Shown here: positions 28,683-36,669 of the stretch, one piece after another
How the letters are laid out: each line of letters opens with the position of its first letter
Numbering within the stretch: position 1 is the first letter of the stretch
Assembly: GCA_031277395.1 (NCBI GenBank)
Contig: JAITML010000033.1
Coordinates: 1-64,000, forward strand
Reading direction: 5' to 3'
DNA length: 64,000 bases
Source: Methylobacillus sp.
GTDB taxonomy: Bacteria; Pseudomonadota; Gammaproteobacteria; Burkholderiales; Methylophilaceae
Notes under the pieces: generated by a model
The model's database searches: none
The model's input: only the letters and a program-made list of their open reading frames with translations
Told to the model about the DNA's origin: nothing
Made by a program: the position numbers and the translations under genes

Positions 28683-28871
28683 CGGTTGCCTGTTTGGATG
28701 CTCCAGCCATCACCGCCGAAATGGCGGGGAAAATGCGGTGTTCAGTATGAGGCGATCCTGCTGTTGCGGAATGCTACCAAGCCCGTTGCAATAAAGCAAA
28801 CCTGCGTAAACGTGCCCTAAGGAACCTCTGAATCGTGCATAATGCCGCATTCGAACAGAGAATTTTATCGA

Positions 28872-30746
28872 ATGCTGGGAATAAAAAATTCAAGAAGCGT
28901 TGCCGTGTTCGCACATGACGCCGCTGTTGCGGCGATTGCGTGGGTGGCTGCGTTTCTGCTCCGTTTCAATTTTGCGATTGCACCTGAATATATCGCCAAT
29001 ATGTGGCAGGCTCTGCTTTGGGTCGTGCCATTGCAAGCGCTGATTTTCTGGCGGTTCGGGCTTTATCGCGGGCTGTGGCGTTTCGCCAGTCTGCCCGATC
29101 TCAAGCGCATATTGCTTGCCGTGGGTGTCGCGGCGCTGGCGGTACCTGTCGTGCTGCTTATGCTGCAATCGGGACGCGTGCTGGTTCCGCGTTCCGTGTT
29201 GGTGCTTGATCCCATCCTGCTGCTGCTCATCATGGGCGGCAGTCGTTTTGCCTATCGCTGGTGGAAGGAGCACCGACTCTACGGCTTGTTGCAGGAGCAG
29301 GGCAAGCCGGTGCTGATTATCGGGGGAGGAGAAGCCGCCACGCTTCTGATCCGTGAACTCGCGCGACATCAGGATTGGCAAGTAGTGGGTCTGCTCGACG
29401 ATCAGGAGGAGTTGCGCGGCCGCCAGGTACATGGCGTGCGCGTGCTCGGAAAACCGGATGAACTGGCTGGTTTCGCGCGGAAGACCGGCGCGCGTCATGC
29501 CATCATCGCGATGCCTTCCGCAGCACATACGGAGCGGCGGCGGGCGATAGACATCTGCGCAGCGGCCGGGATCGAGGCGCTTACGGTGCCGTCGTTTGAC
29601 GATCTTACGAGCGGCCGCGTGAGCATTTCGCAGGTGCGGCATGTGGAGGTGGAAGATTTGCTCGGGCGCGATCCGGTCGCGCTGGATGACGCCGGTTTGC
29701 ACGGGCTTATCGGCGGGCAGGTGGTGATGGTGACCGGCGCGGGCGGTTCCATAGGTTCCGAGCTTTGCCGCCAGATCGCGCGCTACGAGCCGGAGATGCT
29801 GGTGATGTTCGAGTTGAGCGAGTACGCGCTGTATCAACTGGAACAGGAGTTCCGCGAGGTTTTGCCGCAGTTGCGCATTGTGTGCGTGATCGGCGATGTG
29901 AAGAATGCCGACCGCGTTACGAGTGTGCTGCATCGTTATCGTCCTTCGCTGGTGTTTCACGCGGCGGCTTACAAGCACGTTCCGCTCATGGAGTGGGGCA
30001 ATGTGAGCGAGGCGCTCACCAACAACGTGCTTGGCACGCATACACTGGCGGCAGCCTGCAAGGCGGCGGGTGTGCAAAAATTCATACTGGTTTCGACCGA
30101 CAAGGCGGTCAATCCGGTCAATGTAATGGGCGCAAGCAAGCGGCTTGCGGAGCTTGTCTGCCAGGGCTTGCAGGATGCTTCAGGTACACGCTTCGTGATG
30201 GTGCGTTTCGGTAATGTGCTTGGGTCTTCCGGCAGCGTCATTCCAAAGTTCCGCGAGCAGATCGCCAAGGGCGGACCGGTGACGGTAACGCACCCGGAAG
30301 TCACGCGCTATTTCATGTCCATTCCCGAGGCGTCGCAGCTTGTGTTGCAGGCGGGTCTCATGGGGCAGGGCGGTGAAATTTTCGTGCTCGACATGGGCGA
30401 GCCGATCAGGATTGCGAGCCTCGCGGAGGAAATGATACGTCTCTCCGGCTTTGAGCTGGATGAAATCAAGATCGTCTATACCGGCCTGCGGCCAGGTGAA
30501 AAGCTTTACGAGGAATTGCTCGCGGGCGACGAACAGAGCCTGCCCACGCCGCACGCCAAGCTGCGCATCGCGCGCGCGCGTTCCGTGGATGGCGCATGGG
30601 TGGCCGGTTTGTTGCGCTGGGTGGAATCCGCGGTCAAGCAAGATGAACATGCCGTCAAGCAAGACCTCAAACAATGGGTGGAAGAATATTCGGGCGAGTC
30701 ATCGCCCTCTCACCCGTCATCCTCTTCTTTCATAACCGTACATTGA
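28872..30746 (+). CDS. Membrane-anchored nucleotide-sugar 4,6-dehydratase (CapD/WbpM/FlaA1 type)
   Basis: A 624-residue protein of the polysaccharide-biosynthesis CapD family; such enzymes convert UDP-GlcNAc to the 4-keto-6-deoxy sugar used for O-antigen, capsule or glycan. About four N-terminal membrane helices (residues 1-115), a CoA-binding-like Rossmann domain (about 140-260, VLIIGGGEAATLL), then the SDR catalytic domain (about 275-560) with MVTGAGGSIGSELCRQI and STDKAVNPVNVMGASKR, where Met replaces the classical Tyr as in WbpM. ATG 28872 follows GAACAGAG; ATG 28842 would add ten residues. It stands alone, without glycosyltransferase neighbours, but precedes galU by 13 bp. Confidence 0.87.
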   Translation: MLGIKNSRSVAVFAHDAAVAAIAWVAAFLLRFNFAIAPEYIANMWQALLWVVPLQALIFWRFGLYRGLWRFASLPDLKRILLAVGVAALAVPVVLLMLQSGRVLVPRSVLVLDPILLLLIMGGSRFAYRWWKEHRLYGLLQEQGKPVLIIGGGEAATLLIRELARHQDWQVVGLLDDQEELRGRQVHGVRVLGKPDELAGFARKTGARHAIIAMPSAAHTERRRAIDICAAAGIEALTVPSFDDLTSGRVSISQVRHVEVEDLLGRDPVALDDAGLHGLIGGQVVMVTGAGGSIGSELCRQIARYEPEMLVMFELSEYALYQLEQEFREVLPQLRIVCVIGDVKNADRVTSVLHRYRPSLVFHAAAYKHVPLMEWGNVSEALTNNVLGTHTLAAACKAAGVQKFILVSTDKAVNPVNVMGASKRLAELVCQGLQDASGTRFVMVRFGNVLGSSGSVIPKFREQIAKGGPVTVTHPEVTRYFMSIPEASQLVLQAGLMGQGGEIFVLDMGEPIRIASLAEEMIRLSGFELDEIKIVYTGLRPGEKLYEELLAGDEQSLPTPHAKLRIARARSVDGAWVAGLLRWVESAVKQDEHAVKQDLKQWVEEYSGESSPSHPSSSSFITVH

Positions 30747-30759
30747 AAAAGCAGAAGCC

Positions 30760-31629
30760 ATGACTCAACCTACCAAAGCCGTTTTCCCCGTTGCCGGTCT
30801 CGGCACCCGATTTCTCCCGGCCACCAAGGCCAGCCCCAAGGAAATGCTGCCCATCGTTGACAAGCCGTTGATTCAGTATGCGGTGGAGGAGGCGGCGGAA
30901 GCGGGGATCACAGAGATGATCTTCATCACAGGTCGCACCAAACGCGCGATTGAAGATCATTTTGACAAAGCCTATGAGCTTGAAGTCGAGCTGGAAACGC
31001 GCGGTCGCACGCAACTGCTGGAAGAGTTGCGCGCGATGATTCCGCGCGGCATTAATTGCATCTACATGCGCCAGTCGGAGGCGCTTGGGCTTGGTCACGC
31101 GGTGCTGTGCGCGCATCCCATCGTCGGCAATGAACCCTTCGCCGTCATACTCGCCGACGACTTTATCGACGGCAAACCCGGCGCGATGAAACAAATGCTG
31201 GAACGCTACCGCATATACGGCAACTCGATACTGGGCGTGGAAAATATTGATCCTTCGGAAACCGCGAGCTATGGCATCGTCGATGCCGCGGATATCGGTC
31301 CCGGCATATTGCAAGTCAACGGCATTGTCGAAAAGCCGCAGCCCAGCGAAGCTCCTTCCAATCTCGCGGTTGTGGGGCGTTATCTTTTCACGCCGCATAT
31401 TTTCGAGCATCTCAAAACCGTGCAGCCCGGCAAGGGTGGCGAAATACAACTCACCGACGGCATTGCTGCGCTCATGCGCAAGGAGCGCGTGCTGGCTTAT
31501 CGTTTTGAAGGCAAACGCTATGACTGCGGCAGCAAGCTCGGCTACATGAAAGCCAATGTCGAGCTCGCCATGCGTCATCCCGCGATAGGCGCGGAGTTCA
31601 GCGCGTATCTCAAGCAATTCAAAGCGTGA
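30760..31629 (+). CDS. galU: UTP-glucose-1-phosphate uridylyltransferase
   Basis: Makes UDP-glucose for polysaccharide, lipopolysaccharide and glycolipid synthesis. The 289-residue protein has the nucleotide-binding motif FPVAGLGTRFLPATKASPKEML (residues 9-30) and the later VEKPQPSEAPSNLAVVGRY and GGEIQLTDGI motifs of GalU. It lies 13 bp after the sugar dehydratase, and its stop overlaps the next gene by four bases (GTGA), so the three genes are probably one unit. Confidence 0.96.
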   Translation: MTQPTKAVFPVAGLGTRFLPATKASPKEMLPIVDKPLIQYAVEEAAEAGITEMIFITGRTKRAIEDHFDKAYELEVELETRGRTQLLEELRAMIPRGINCIYMRQSEALGLGHAVLCAHPIVGNEPFAVILADDFIDGKPGAMKQMLERYRIYGNSILGVENIDPSETASYGIVDAADIGPGILQVNGIVEKPQPSEAPSNLAVVGRYLFTPHIFEHLKTVQPGKGGEIQLTDGIAALMRKERVLAYRFEGKRYDCGSKLGYMKANVELAMRHPAIGAEFSAYLKQFKA

Positions 31630-32162
31630 GCGACGCGCAGCGGTATCTGGATGAATCCGCAGTACTGTTTTCCGCGGATGAAGTGGATGCGGCGATAGCG
31701 CGGGTCGCGCAGGAAATCACGCAAACCCTGGCCGACAGCAAACCATTGGTCTTGTGTGTGATGAACGGCGCGGCAGTATTTGCAGGCAAGCTGCTGCCGC
31801 TGCTCAATTTCCCGCTGGAATTTGATTGCGCGCGAGCCACTCGTTACCACAATGCCACCACAGGCGGCGAAATCCTCTGGAAAATGTTCCCCGATGCTGA
31901 CATGCGCGGCCGCACCGTGCTGCTGTTTGATGACATTCTCGATCAGGGGCACACGTTGGCGGAGATCAGCAAAAAATGCCGGGAAGCCGGCGCATCGCGT
32001 ATTTTGATCGCTGCGCTGACGGAAAAAGATACCGGATGTGACAAGCCTGTGCGCGCTGATTTCGTCGGATTGACTGTTCCCGACCGTTATGTTTTTGGTT
32101 GCGGCATGGACATACACGGCTGGTGGCGAAATCTGGCGGAGATACGGGTGATGAAGGACTAG
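31626..32162 (+). CDS. hpt: Hypoxanthine/guanine phosphoribosyltransferase family protein
   Basis: Purine salvage enzyme joining PRPP to hypoxanthine or guanine. The 178-residue protein has the type I phosphoribosyltransferase loop TVLLFDDILDQGHTL (near residue 98), the VMNGAAVFAGKLL phosphate-binding loop and the C-terminal DRYVFGCGMD segment typical of HPRT. GTG start overlaps galU. The base specificity cannot be read from sequence. It ends 70 bp before the FNR-type site of the nos locus. Confidence 0.88.
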   Translation: MSDAQRYLDESAVLFSADEVDAAIARVAQEITQTLADSKPLVLCVMNGAAVFAGKLLPLLNFPLEFDCARATRYHNATTGGEILWKMFPDADMRGRTVLLFDDILDQGHTLAEISKKCREAGASRILIAALTEKDTGCDKPVRADFVGLTVPDRYVFGCGMDIHGWWRNLAEIRVMKD

Positions 32163-32231
32163 TCTCTCGTTCCTCGCGCGGCAAGCGTGCCGGACAATTT
32201 GCTTCACGAAGGTGTTAAAAATGATCCCATC

Positions 32232-32245
32232 TTGATCGAGATCAA
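32232..32245. promoter_or_regulatory. Perfect FNR/Dnr-type binding site upstream of nosZ
   Basis: TTGAT-CGAG-ATCAA is an exact match to the FNR-family consensus (two TTGAT half-sites, four-base spacer). If the activator sits at -41.5, transcription would start near 32280, about 60 bases before the nosZ ATG; AATACT at 32271-32276 is at a workable -10 position. This predicts induction of nosZ at low oxygen or with nitrogen oxides by FNR, Anr, Dnr or NnrR. Confidence 0.85.
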
Positions 32246-32283
32246 GGTTCCTGAATTCACGCTGGACAACAATACTCAATAGC

Positions 32284-32300
32284 TGCGACAATTTGTCGCA
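32284..32300. promoter_or_regulatory. Perfect dyad at the predicted nosZ transcription start
   Basis: TGCGACAA and TTGTCGCA flank a single central T, an 8-bp perfect inverted repeat. It starts four bases after the transcription start predicted from the FNR site. The lack of a loop makes it a better DNA operator than an RNA hairpin. I do not recognise the motif as that of a named nitrogen-oxide regulator. Confidence 0.5.
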
Positions 32301-32340
32301 TCCCCTTGCCAGCAAGCTAAATAAATGGAGGAACGACACC

Positions 32341-34296
32341 ATGAAAAACCACGAGCCCGAAATCAATAGCAACCAGGAAAACCCGCAGGACGAAAGCCGA
32401 CGAAATTTTCTTGGAACCACGGCCATGGTCACGCTGGCGGGTGCCGGCATGGTGATGGGTCTGAGCGCCTGCAAAAAAGAAGATGGTTCATCCTCATCTG
32501 CCGGCAGTGCGGCGGGCGCCGGAGCGGGTCGCGAGGCGCATGCGGGGGAATTTGAAGTTCCGCCCGGCAAGCTTGATCAATACTATATTTTCTCCAGCGC
32601 CGGTCACAATGGCGAAGTCCGCGTTTACGGCCTGCCTTCCGGTCGCACCATCAAGCGCATTCCGGTATTCAATATCGACCCCATGGTGGGTTGGGGCATC
32701 ACCAACGAGTCCAAGGCCATCATGGGCACGAAAGCGGACGGCAGCCTCAAATACATCACGGGCGATACGCACCATGTGCATGGTTCGTACAAGGACGGCA
32801 CCTACGACAGCAAGTATCTGTGGGTCAACGACAAACTCAACAACCGGCTCGCGCGCATCCGCATGGACTACATGGAGTGCGACAAGATCACCGACATTCC
32901 CAATGTGCAGGGCTTCCACGGCATATTCCCGGACAAGTGCGATCCGGTGGATGCCGCCATCAATTACACCACGCGCGTGTTCTGTGGTTGCGAGTTCCAT
33001 ATTCCGCAACCCGATGACGGACGCGACGTGGATGATCCGGCCAAGTGGTACACGGTATTTACCTGCATAGACGCGGAAAGCATGGAAGTGCGCTGGCAGG
33101 TCAAGGTTGACGGCAACATGGATCTGGTCGCGACCTCTTATGACGGCAAGCTCGCTGCGGCGAACCAGTACAACACGGAAAACGGTGCGGTGCTGGCCGA
33201 CATGATGTCTGCCGAGCATGACGCCTGTGTGTTCTTCAACATCGAGCGTATCGAAGCCGCGATCAAGGCCGGCAAGAGCTTCACCATAGGTGATTCCAGG
33301 GTTCCGGTTGTGGATGGCACAAAAGCAGCCAACAGCGATCCCAAAACCGCGCTGACCTGCTATGTTCCCGTGCCCAAGAATCCGCACGGTGTGAATGTAT
33401 CGCCGGACAACAAGTATTTCGTCTGCTCCGGCAAGCTCTCGCCGACCGCCACCGTGATCGCCACCGAGCTCGTGCACAAGTGGTTCGCGGGAGAGGTCGC
33501 GGATCCGCGCGAAACCGTGGTGGCCGAGCCGGAAATCGGCTTGGGCCCGTTGCATACCGCTTTTGACGGACGCGGCAACGCCTACACTTCGCTGTTCCTC
33601 GACAGCCAGATCGTCAAATGGAACGTGGACGCGGCCATCGCGCACTTCAAGGGCGACAAGAACGCCAAGCCGGTGGTTGACCGTATCGACGTGCACTATC
33701 AGCCGGGTCACACCTATTCTTCCATGGGCGAGACCAAGGAAGCCGACGGCAAATTCCTCAACGTGGGCAACAAGTTCTCCAAGGATCGCTTCCTGCCGGT
33801 AGGCCCGTTGCATGTCGAGACCGAGCAGCTCGTTGATATCAGCAGCGACAAGATGCGGCTGATCCACGATCACACTGCATATCCCGAGCCGCACGACGCG
33901 ATCATCGTGCGCGCCGACGTGGTCAAGACCAAGCAGATCTATGCCATGGAGGACTTCCCGAACGCGGTGAAAGCAATTGAGGACAACCGCGTGGAGCGCA
34001 ACGGCAAGAAGGTCAATGTGTACATGACCTCGCAGGCGCCGAACTACGGCCTCCAGGAAATCAAGGTCAAGCTCGGCGACGAAGTGACCATTACTCTCAC
34101 CAATCACGACAAGGTGGAGGATCTGACCCACGGCTTCGGCATCGAGCGCTACGATGTCAATTTCATCGTCAATCCGCAGGAAACACATTCGGTAACATTC
34201 AAGGCTGACAAGCTGGGCGTGTTCTGGATATACTGCACGCATTTCTGCCATGCATTGCACTTGGAAATGCGTAGCCGCCTGATCGTCGAGAAGTAA
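32341..34296 (+). CDS. nosZ: Nitrous oxide reductase, Tat-type (clade I-like)
   Basis: Periplasmic copper enzyme reducing N2O to N2. The 651-residue protein starts at the ATG after GGAGGA; an upstream in-frame codon at 32293 would add residues without a ribosome site. A twin-arginine signal SRRNFLG (Arg20-Arg21) is followed by a hydrophobic segment ending LSAC (Cys44), which also fits a lipobox, then a Ser/Gly/Ala-rich linker. A seven-bladed propeller carries CuZ histidines (for example DTHHVHG). The C-terminal cupredoxin has the CuA loop CTHFCHALHLEM (Cys632, Cys636, His640, Met643). Behind a perfect FNR site; a terminator follows. Confidence 0.97.
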   Translation: MKNHEPEINSNQENPQDESRRNFLGTTAMVTLAGAGMVMGLSACKKEDGSSSSAGSAAGAGAGREAHAGEFEVPPGKLDQYYIFSSAGHNGEVRVYGLPSGRTIKRIPVFNIDPMVGWGITNESKAIMGTKADGSLKYITGDTHHVHGSYKDGTYDSKYLWVNDKLNNRLARIRMDYMECDKITDIPNVQGFHGIFPDKCDPVDAAINYTTRVFCGCEFHIPQPDDGRDVDDPAKWYTVFTCIDAESMEVRWQVKVDGNMDLVATSYDGKLAAANQYNTENGAVLADMMSAEHDACVFFNIERIEAAIKAGKSFTIGDSRVPVVDGTKAANSDPKTALTCYVPVPKNPHGVNVSPDNKYFVCSGKLSPTATVIATELVHKWFAGEVADPRETVVAEPEIGLGPLHTAFDGRGNAYTSLFLDSQIVKWNVDAAIAHFKGDKNAKPVVDRIDVHYQPGHTYSSMGETKEADGKFLNVGNKFSKDRFLPVGPLHVETEQLVDISSDKMRLIHDHTAYPEPHDAIIVRADVVKTKQIYAMEDFPNAVKAIEDNRVERNGKKVNVYMTSQAPNYGLQEIKVKLGDEVTITLTNHDKVEDLTHGFGIERYDVNFIVNPQETHSVTFKADKLGVFWIYCTHFCHALHLEMRSRLIVEK

Positions 34297-34327
34297 AATT
34301 TTGTTTTAAAGAGAGCGGCAGTATTTC

Positions 34328-34354
34328 GGGCGAGATTCACCCCTCGCCCTTTTT
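34328..34354 (+). terminator. Terminator between nosZ and nosR
   Basis: GGGCGAG (34328-34334) pairs with CTCGCCC (34343-34349) around an 8-base loop, then five T (34350-34354). It lies 32 bp past the nosZ stop. Partial read-through would give more NosZ than accessory proteins from one promoter. Confidence 0.85.
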
Positions 34355-34392
34355 ATTGTTTTTGTTGTTCGTTGCAAAGAGAGGATCGAGCT

Positions 34393-36669
34393 GTGAAAAA
34401 CAACCATCATCTCCTCGCATGCATACGTGGCTTGCTGCGTCGTTTGCCCGTTTGCCGCCTCCTTATTCCCGCGTTGCTGTCAGTGTTTCTGTACCCGGTC
34501 ACCGGCTGGGCTGATGAGCCGCATGCGCCCATTCGTCAAGCCGCCTCCTACGAAGCGCCGCTACCCGCCGGACTCACCAGTGATCCTGACCTGTGCGCCT
34601 ACGCGCCTTGCCGCGAGGTGTTCCCCGAGGCCGATAGTTTTTCGGTGCGCAAGGGACGCCCGGCCTATGTCGAGGCTTATGCGGAGCGCAAGCACGAGCA
34701 TGAGCATGAGGGCGGTCATCACAAATTGCTGGGTTACGTCTTTCTCTCGACTGATATCGTCGATATTCCGGCCTATTCCGGCAAGCCCATCGTCACCCTG
34801 ATCGGCATGGACACTCACGGCAAAATAGTCGGAGTGCGCATCCTCAAACACAGCGAACCCATTCTGCTGGTCGGTATTCCGGAAAGCGAGCTCATCAAGT
34901 TCATTCATCAGTTCATCGGCAAGCATGCCTCGGACAAGATCGAGATCGGCAAGGCGCGCGCCGATGACGGTTACATCGGCATAGACGCGATCAGCGGCGC
35001 GACCGTCACCGTGATCGCGGAAAATCAGGTAGTGATGCGCAGCGCGCTCGAAATTGCGAAACAGGTGGGCATCGTGCGCTCCAAGCCGCGCCCGCAGGCG
35101 GAGTTCACTCCGTTCACGGGCAAGAAAACCTGGAGTGAGTTGCTGGATCAAGGCATGGTGCAGCGACTTACCGTTACGCCCGACGATGTCGGCGTCGCGG
35201 ATACCGGCCAGCCTTATCTCGATGCGTATTTCGGATACCTCAATCCCCCGGATATCGGCCGCAGCATACTCGGCGACCACGACTATGAACGACTCATGGC
35301 CGATCTCAAGCCCGGAGAACACGCCATATTCATCATCGGTAACGGCAGTGCCTCGTTCAAGGGTTCGGGTTTTGTGCGCGGCGGCATCTATGATCGCGTG
35401 CAAATCACGCAGGACATGGATACCTTTACCTTCCGTGATACCGACTATCTCAATCTCTACAACATGAAAGCCGCAGGCGCGCCTGTTTATAATGAATCGG
35501 CGATTTTCATTCTGCGCAGCTCCGCTTTCAGCGCCGCCTATCCGTGGAGTCTGGTGTTCCTCGGCAATCGCATTGACAAGCAGACCGGCGCCAAAACCTT
35601 CGCCAATTTCGACCGTGAATACTGGCTGCCGGAATCCATGCTGCAAGGCGGGCGGCCAAAAATCGTCAAGTCCGATCCGACCTGGCTCAAGATATGGAAA
35701 GACAAGCGCCTCGGCATTACGCTGTTCACGCTGCTGCTTGCCGCCACGGCGCTGTTGCACATTTTCCGCGACAAGCTCGTGCGGCGCTCCAACCACAAGG
35801 ACAAACGCTGGGTTTCCATCCCCAAATACACGATCTGGATCATCAGCATCGCGATTGTCGGCTTCGGACTTATGGCACAGCCCAGCATCACGCATGTGCT
35901 GACCTGGGTGCACTCGCTGGTATTCCAGTGGAAGTGGGAGTTGTTCCTGTCCGACCCTTACATCTTCGTGTTCTGGTGGTTCATCATCATCACCGTGCTG
36001 GTCTGGGGACGCGGTCTGTTCTGCGGCTGGCTTTGCCCCTATGGTTCGATGACGGAACTGCTGTACAAAATCGTCCGCGCCACGCCGCTGCGCCGCTTCC
36101 AGTTCATGCCGTCGAAGGCGCTGCACGACAAGCTCAAATGGCTCAAGTATGCGATCTTCTTCGCGCTGCTCGCGGTGTCGTTTTACTCCATGGGCATGGC
36201 CGAAAAACTGGCCGAGGTCGAGCCGTTCAAGACCACCTTCCTCGTCGGCGTGTGGAACCGCACCTGGCCTTTCGTTACGTTCTGGCTCGTGCTGTTTGTG
36301 TTGTCAGCGTTCATGGAGCGACCGTTCTGCAAATACCTGTGCCCGCTCGGCGCAGGGCTTGCGATTCCCGGAACCCTGCGCCGCATCGGCCTCAAACGCA
36401 AAGCCGAATGCACCACCTGCCATGCCTGCGCGTCGGGTTGCGGTTCGCAGGCGATTGACGCGCAAGGACGCATTGATCATCGCGAATGTTTGCTGTGTCT
36501 GGATTGCATGGTGTTGTACTACGACGAACATGCCTGCCCGCCGCTGTCCAAGGAACGGAAACGTCGCGTCAAGGAAGGTTTGCCGCTGACACCGATTTCG
36601 CCGCAGGGCTACTACATTCCGGTGGAAAGCATAGGCCGCCCGCCGCGCAAGGATGCCAATCCGGCATGA
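34393..36669 (+). CDS. nosR: NosR, membrane flavo-iron-sulfur protein for N2O reduction
   Basis: Delivers electrons to NosZ and is needed for its expression or activity. The 758-residue protein has a signal peptide (1-40, ending GWADEP), a periplasmic FMN domain with the flavinylation motif SGATVTV (Thr204 in AISGAT), about six transmembrane helices (about 435-640), the two CxxxCP motifs CGWLCPYGS and CKYLCPLGA, and cytoplasmic 4Fe-4S ligands CTTCHACASGC and CLLCLDC. A His/Glu-rich patch, KHEHEHEGGHHK (about residues 100-111), lies in the periplasmic part. GTG at 34393 follows AGAGGA at good spacing. No apbE/nosX flavin transferase is nearby. Confidence 0.96.
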   Translation: MKNNHHLLACIRGLLRRLPVCRLLIPALLSVFLYPVTGWADEPHAPIRQAASYEAPLPAGLTSDPDLCAYAPCREVFPEADSFSVRKGRPAYVEAYAERKHEHEHEGGHHKLLGYVFLSTDIVDIPAYSGKPIVTLIGMDTHGKIVGVRILKHSEPILLVGIPESELIKFIHQFIGKHASDKIEIGKARADDGYIGIDAISGATVTVIAENQVVMRSALEIAKQVGIVRSKPRPQAEFTPFTGKKTWSELLDQGMVQRLTVTPDDVGVADTGQPYLDAYFGYLNPPDIGRSILGDHDYERLMADLKPGEHAIFIIGNGSASFKGSGFVRGGIYDRVQITQDMDTFTFRDTDYLNLYNMKAAGAPVYNESAIFILRSSAFSAAYPWSLVFLGNRIDKQTGAKTFANFDREYWLPESMLQGGRPKIVKSDPTWLKIWKDKRLGITLFTLLLAATALLHIFRDKLVRRSNHKDKRWVSIPKYTIWIISIAIVGFGLMAQPSITHVLTWVHSLVFQWKWELFLSDPYIFVFWWFIIITVLVWGRGLFCGWLCPYGSMTELLYKIVRATPLRRFQFMPSKALHDKLKWLKYAIFFALLAVSFYSMGMAEKLAEVEPFKTTFLVGVWNRTWPFVTFWLVLFVLSAFMERPFCKYLCPLGAGLAIPGTLRRIGLKRKAECTTCHACASGCGSQAIDAQGRIDHRECLLCLDCMVLYYDEHACPPLSKERKRRVKEGLPLTPISPQGYYIPVESIGRPPRKDANPA

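Noticed and set aside
32494-34260. 588-codon minus-strand frame opposite nosZ
   Set aside because: Composition shadow of nosZ; no ribosome site, no recognisable domain, and nosZ is unmistakable on the plus strand.
32341-34296. NosZ as a clade II (atypical) enzyme
   Set aside because: It has a twin-arginine signal, a CHALH-type CuA loop and a NosR partner, as in clade I, and not the Sec signal and nosB/c-type cytochrome neighbours of clade II.
36486-36665. Longer N-terminus for nosD beginning inside nosR
   Set aside because: The added residues overlap the nosR iron-sulfur region in another frame and precede the clear signal peptide at 36666.
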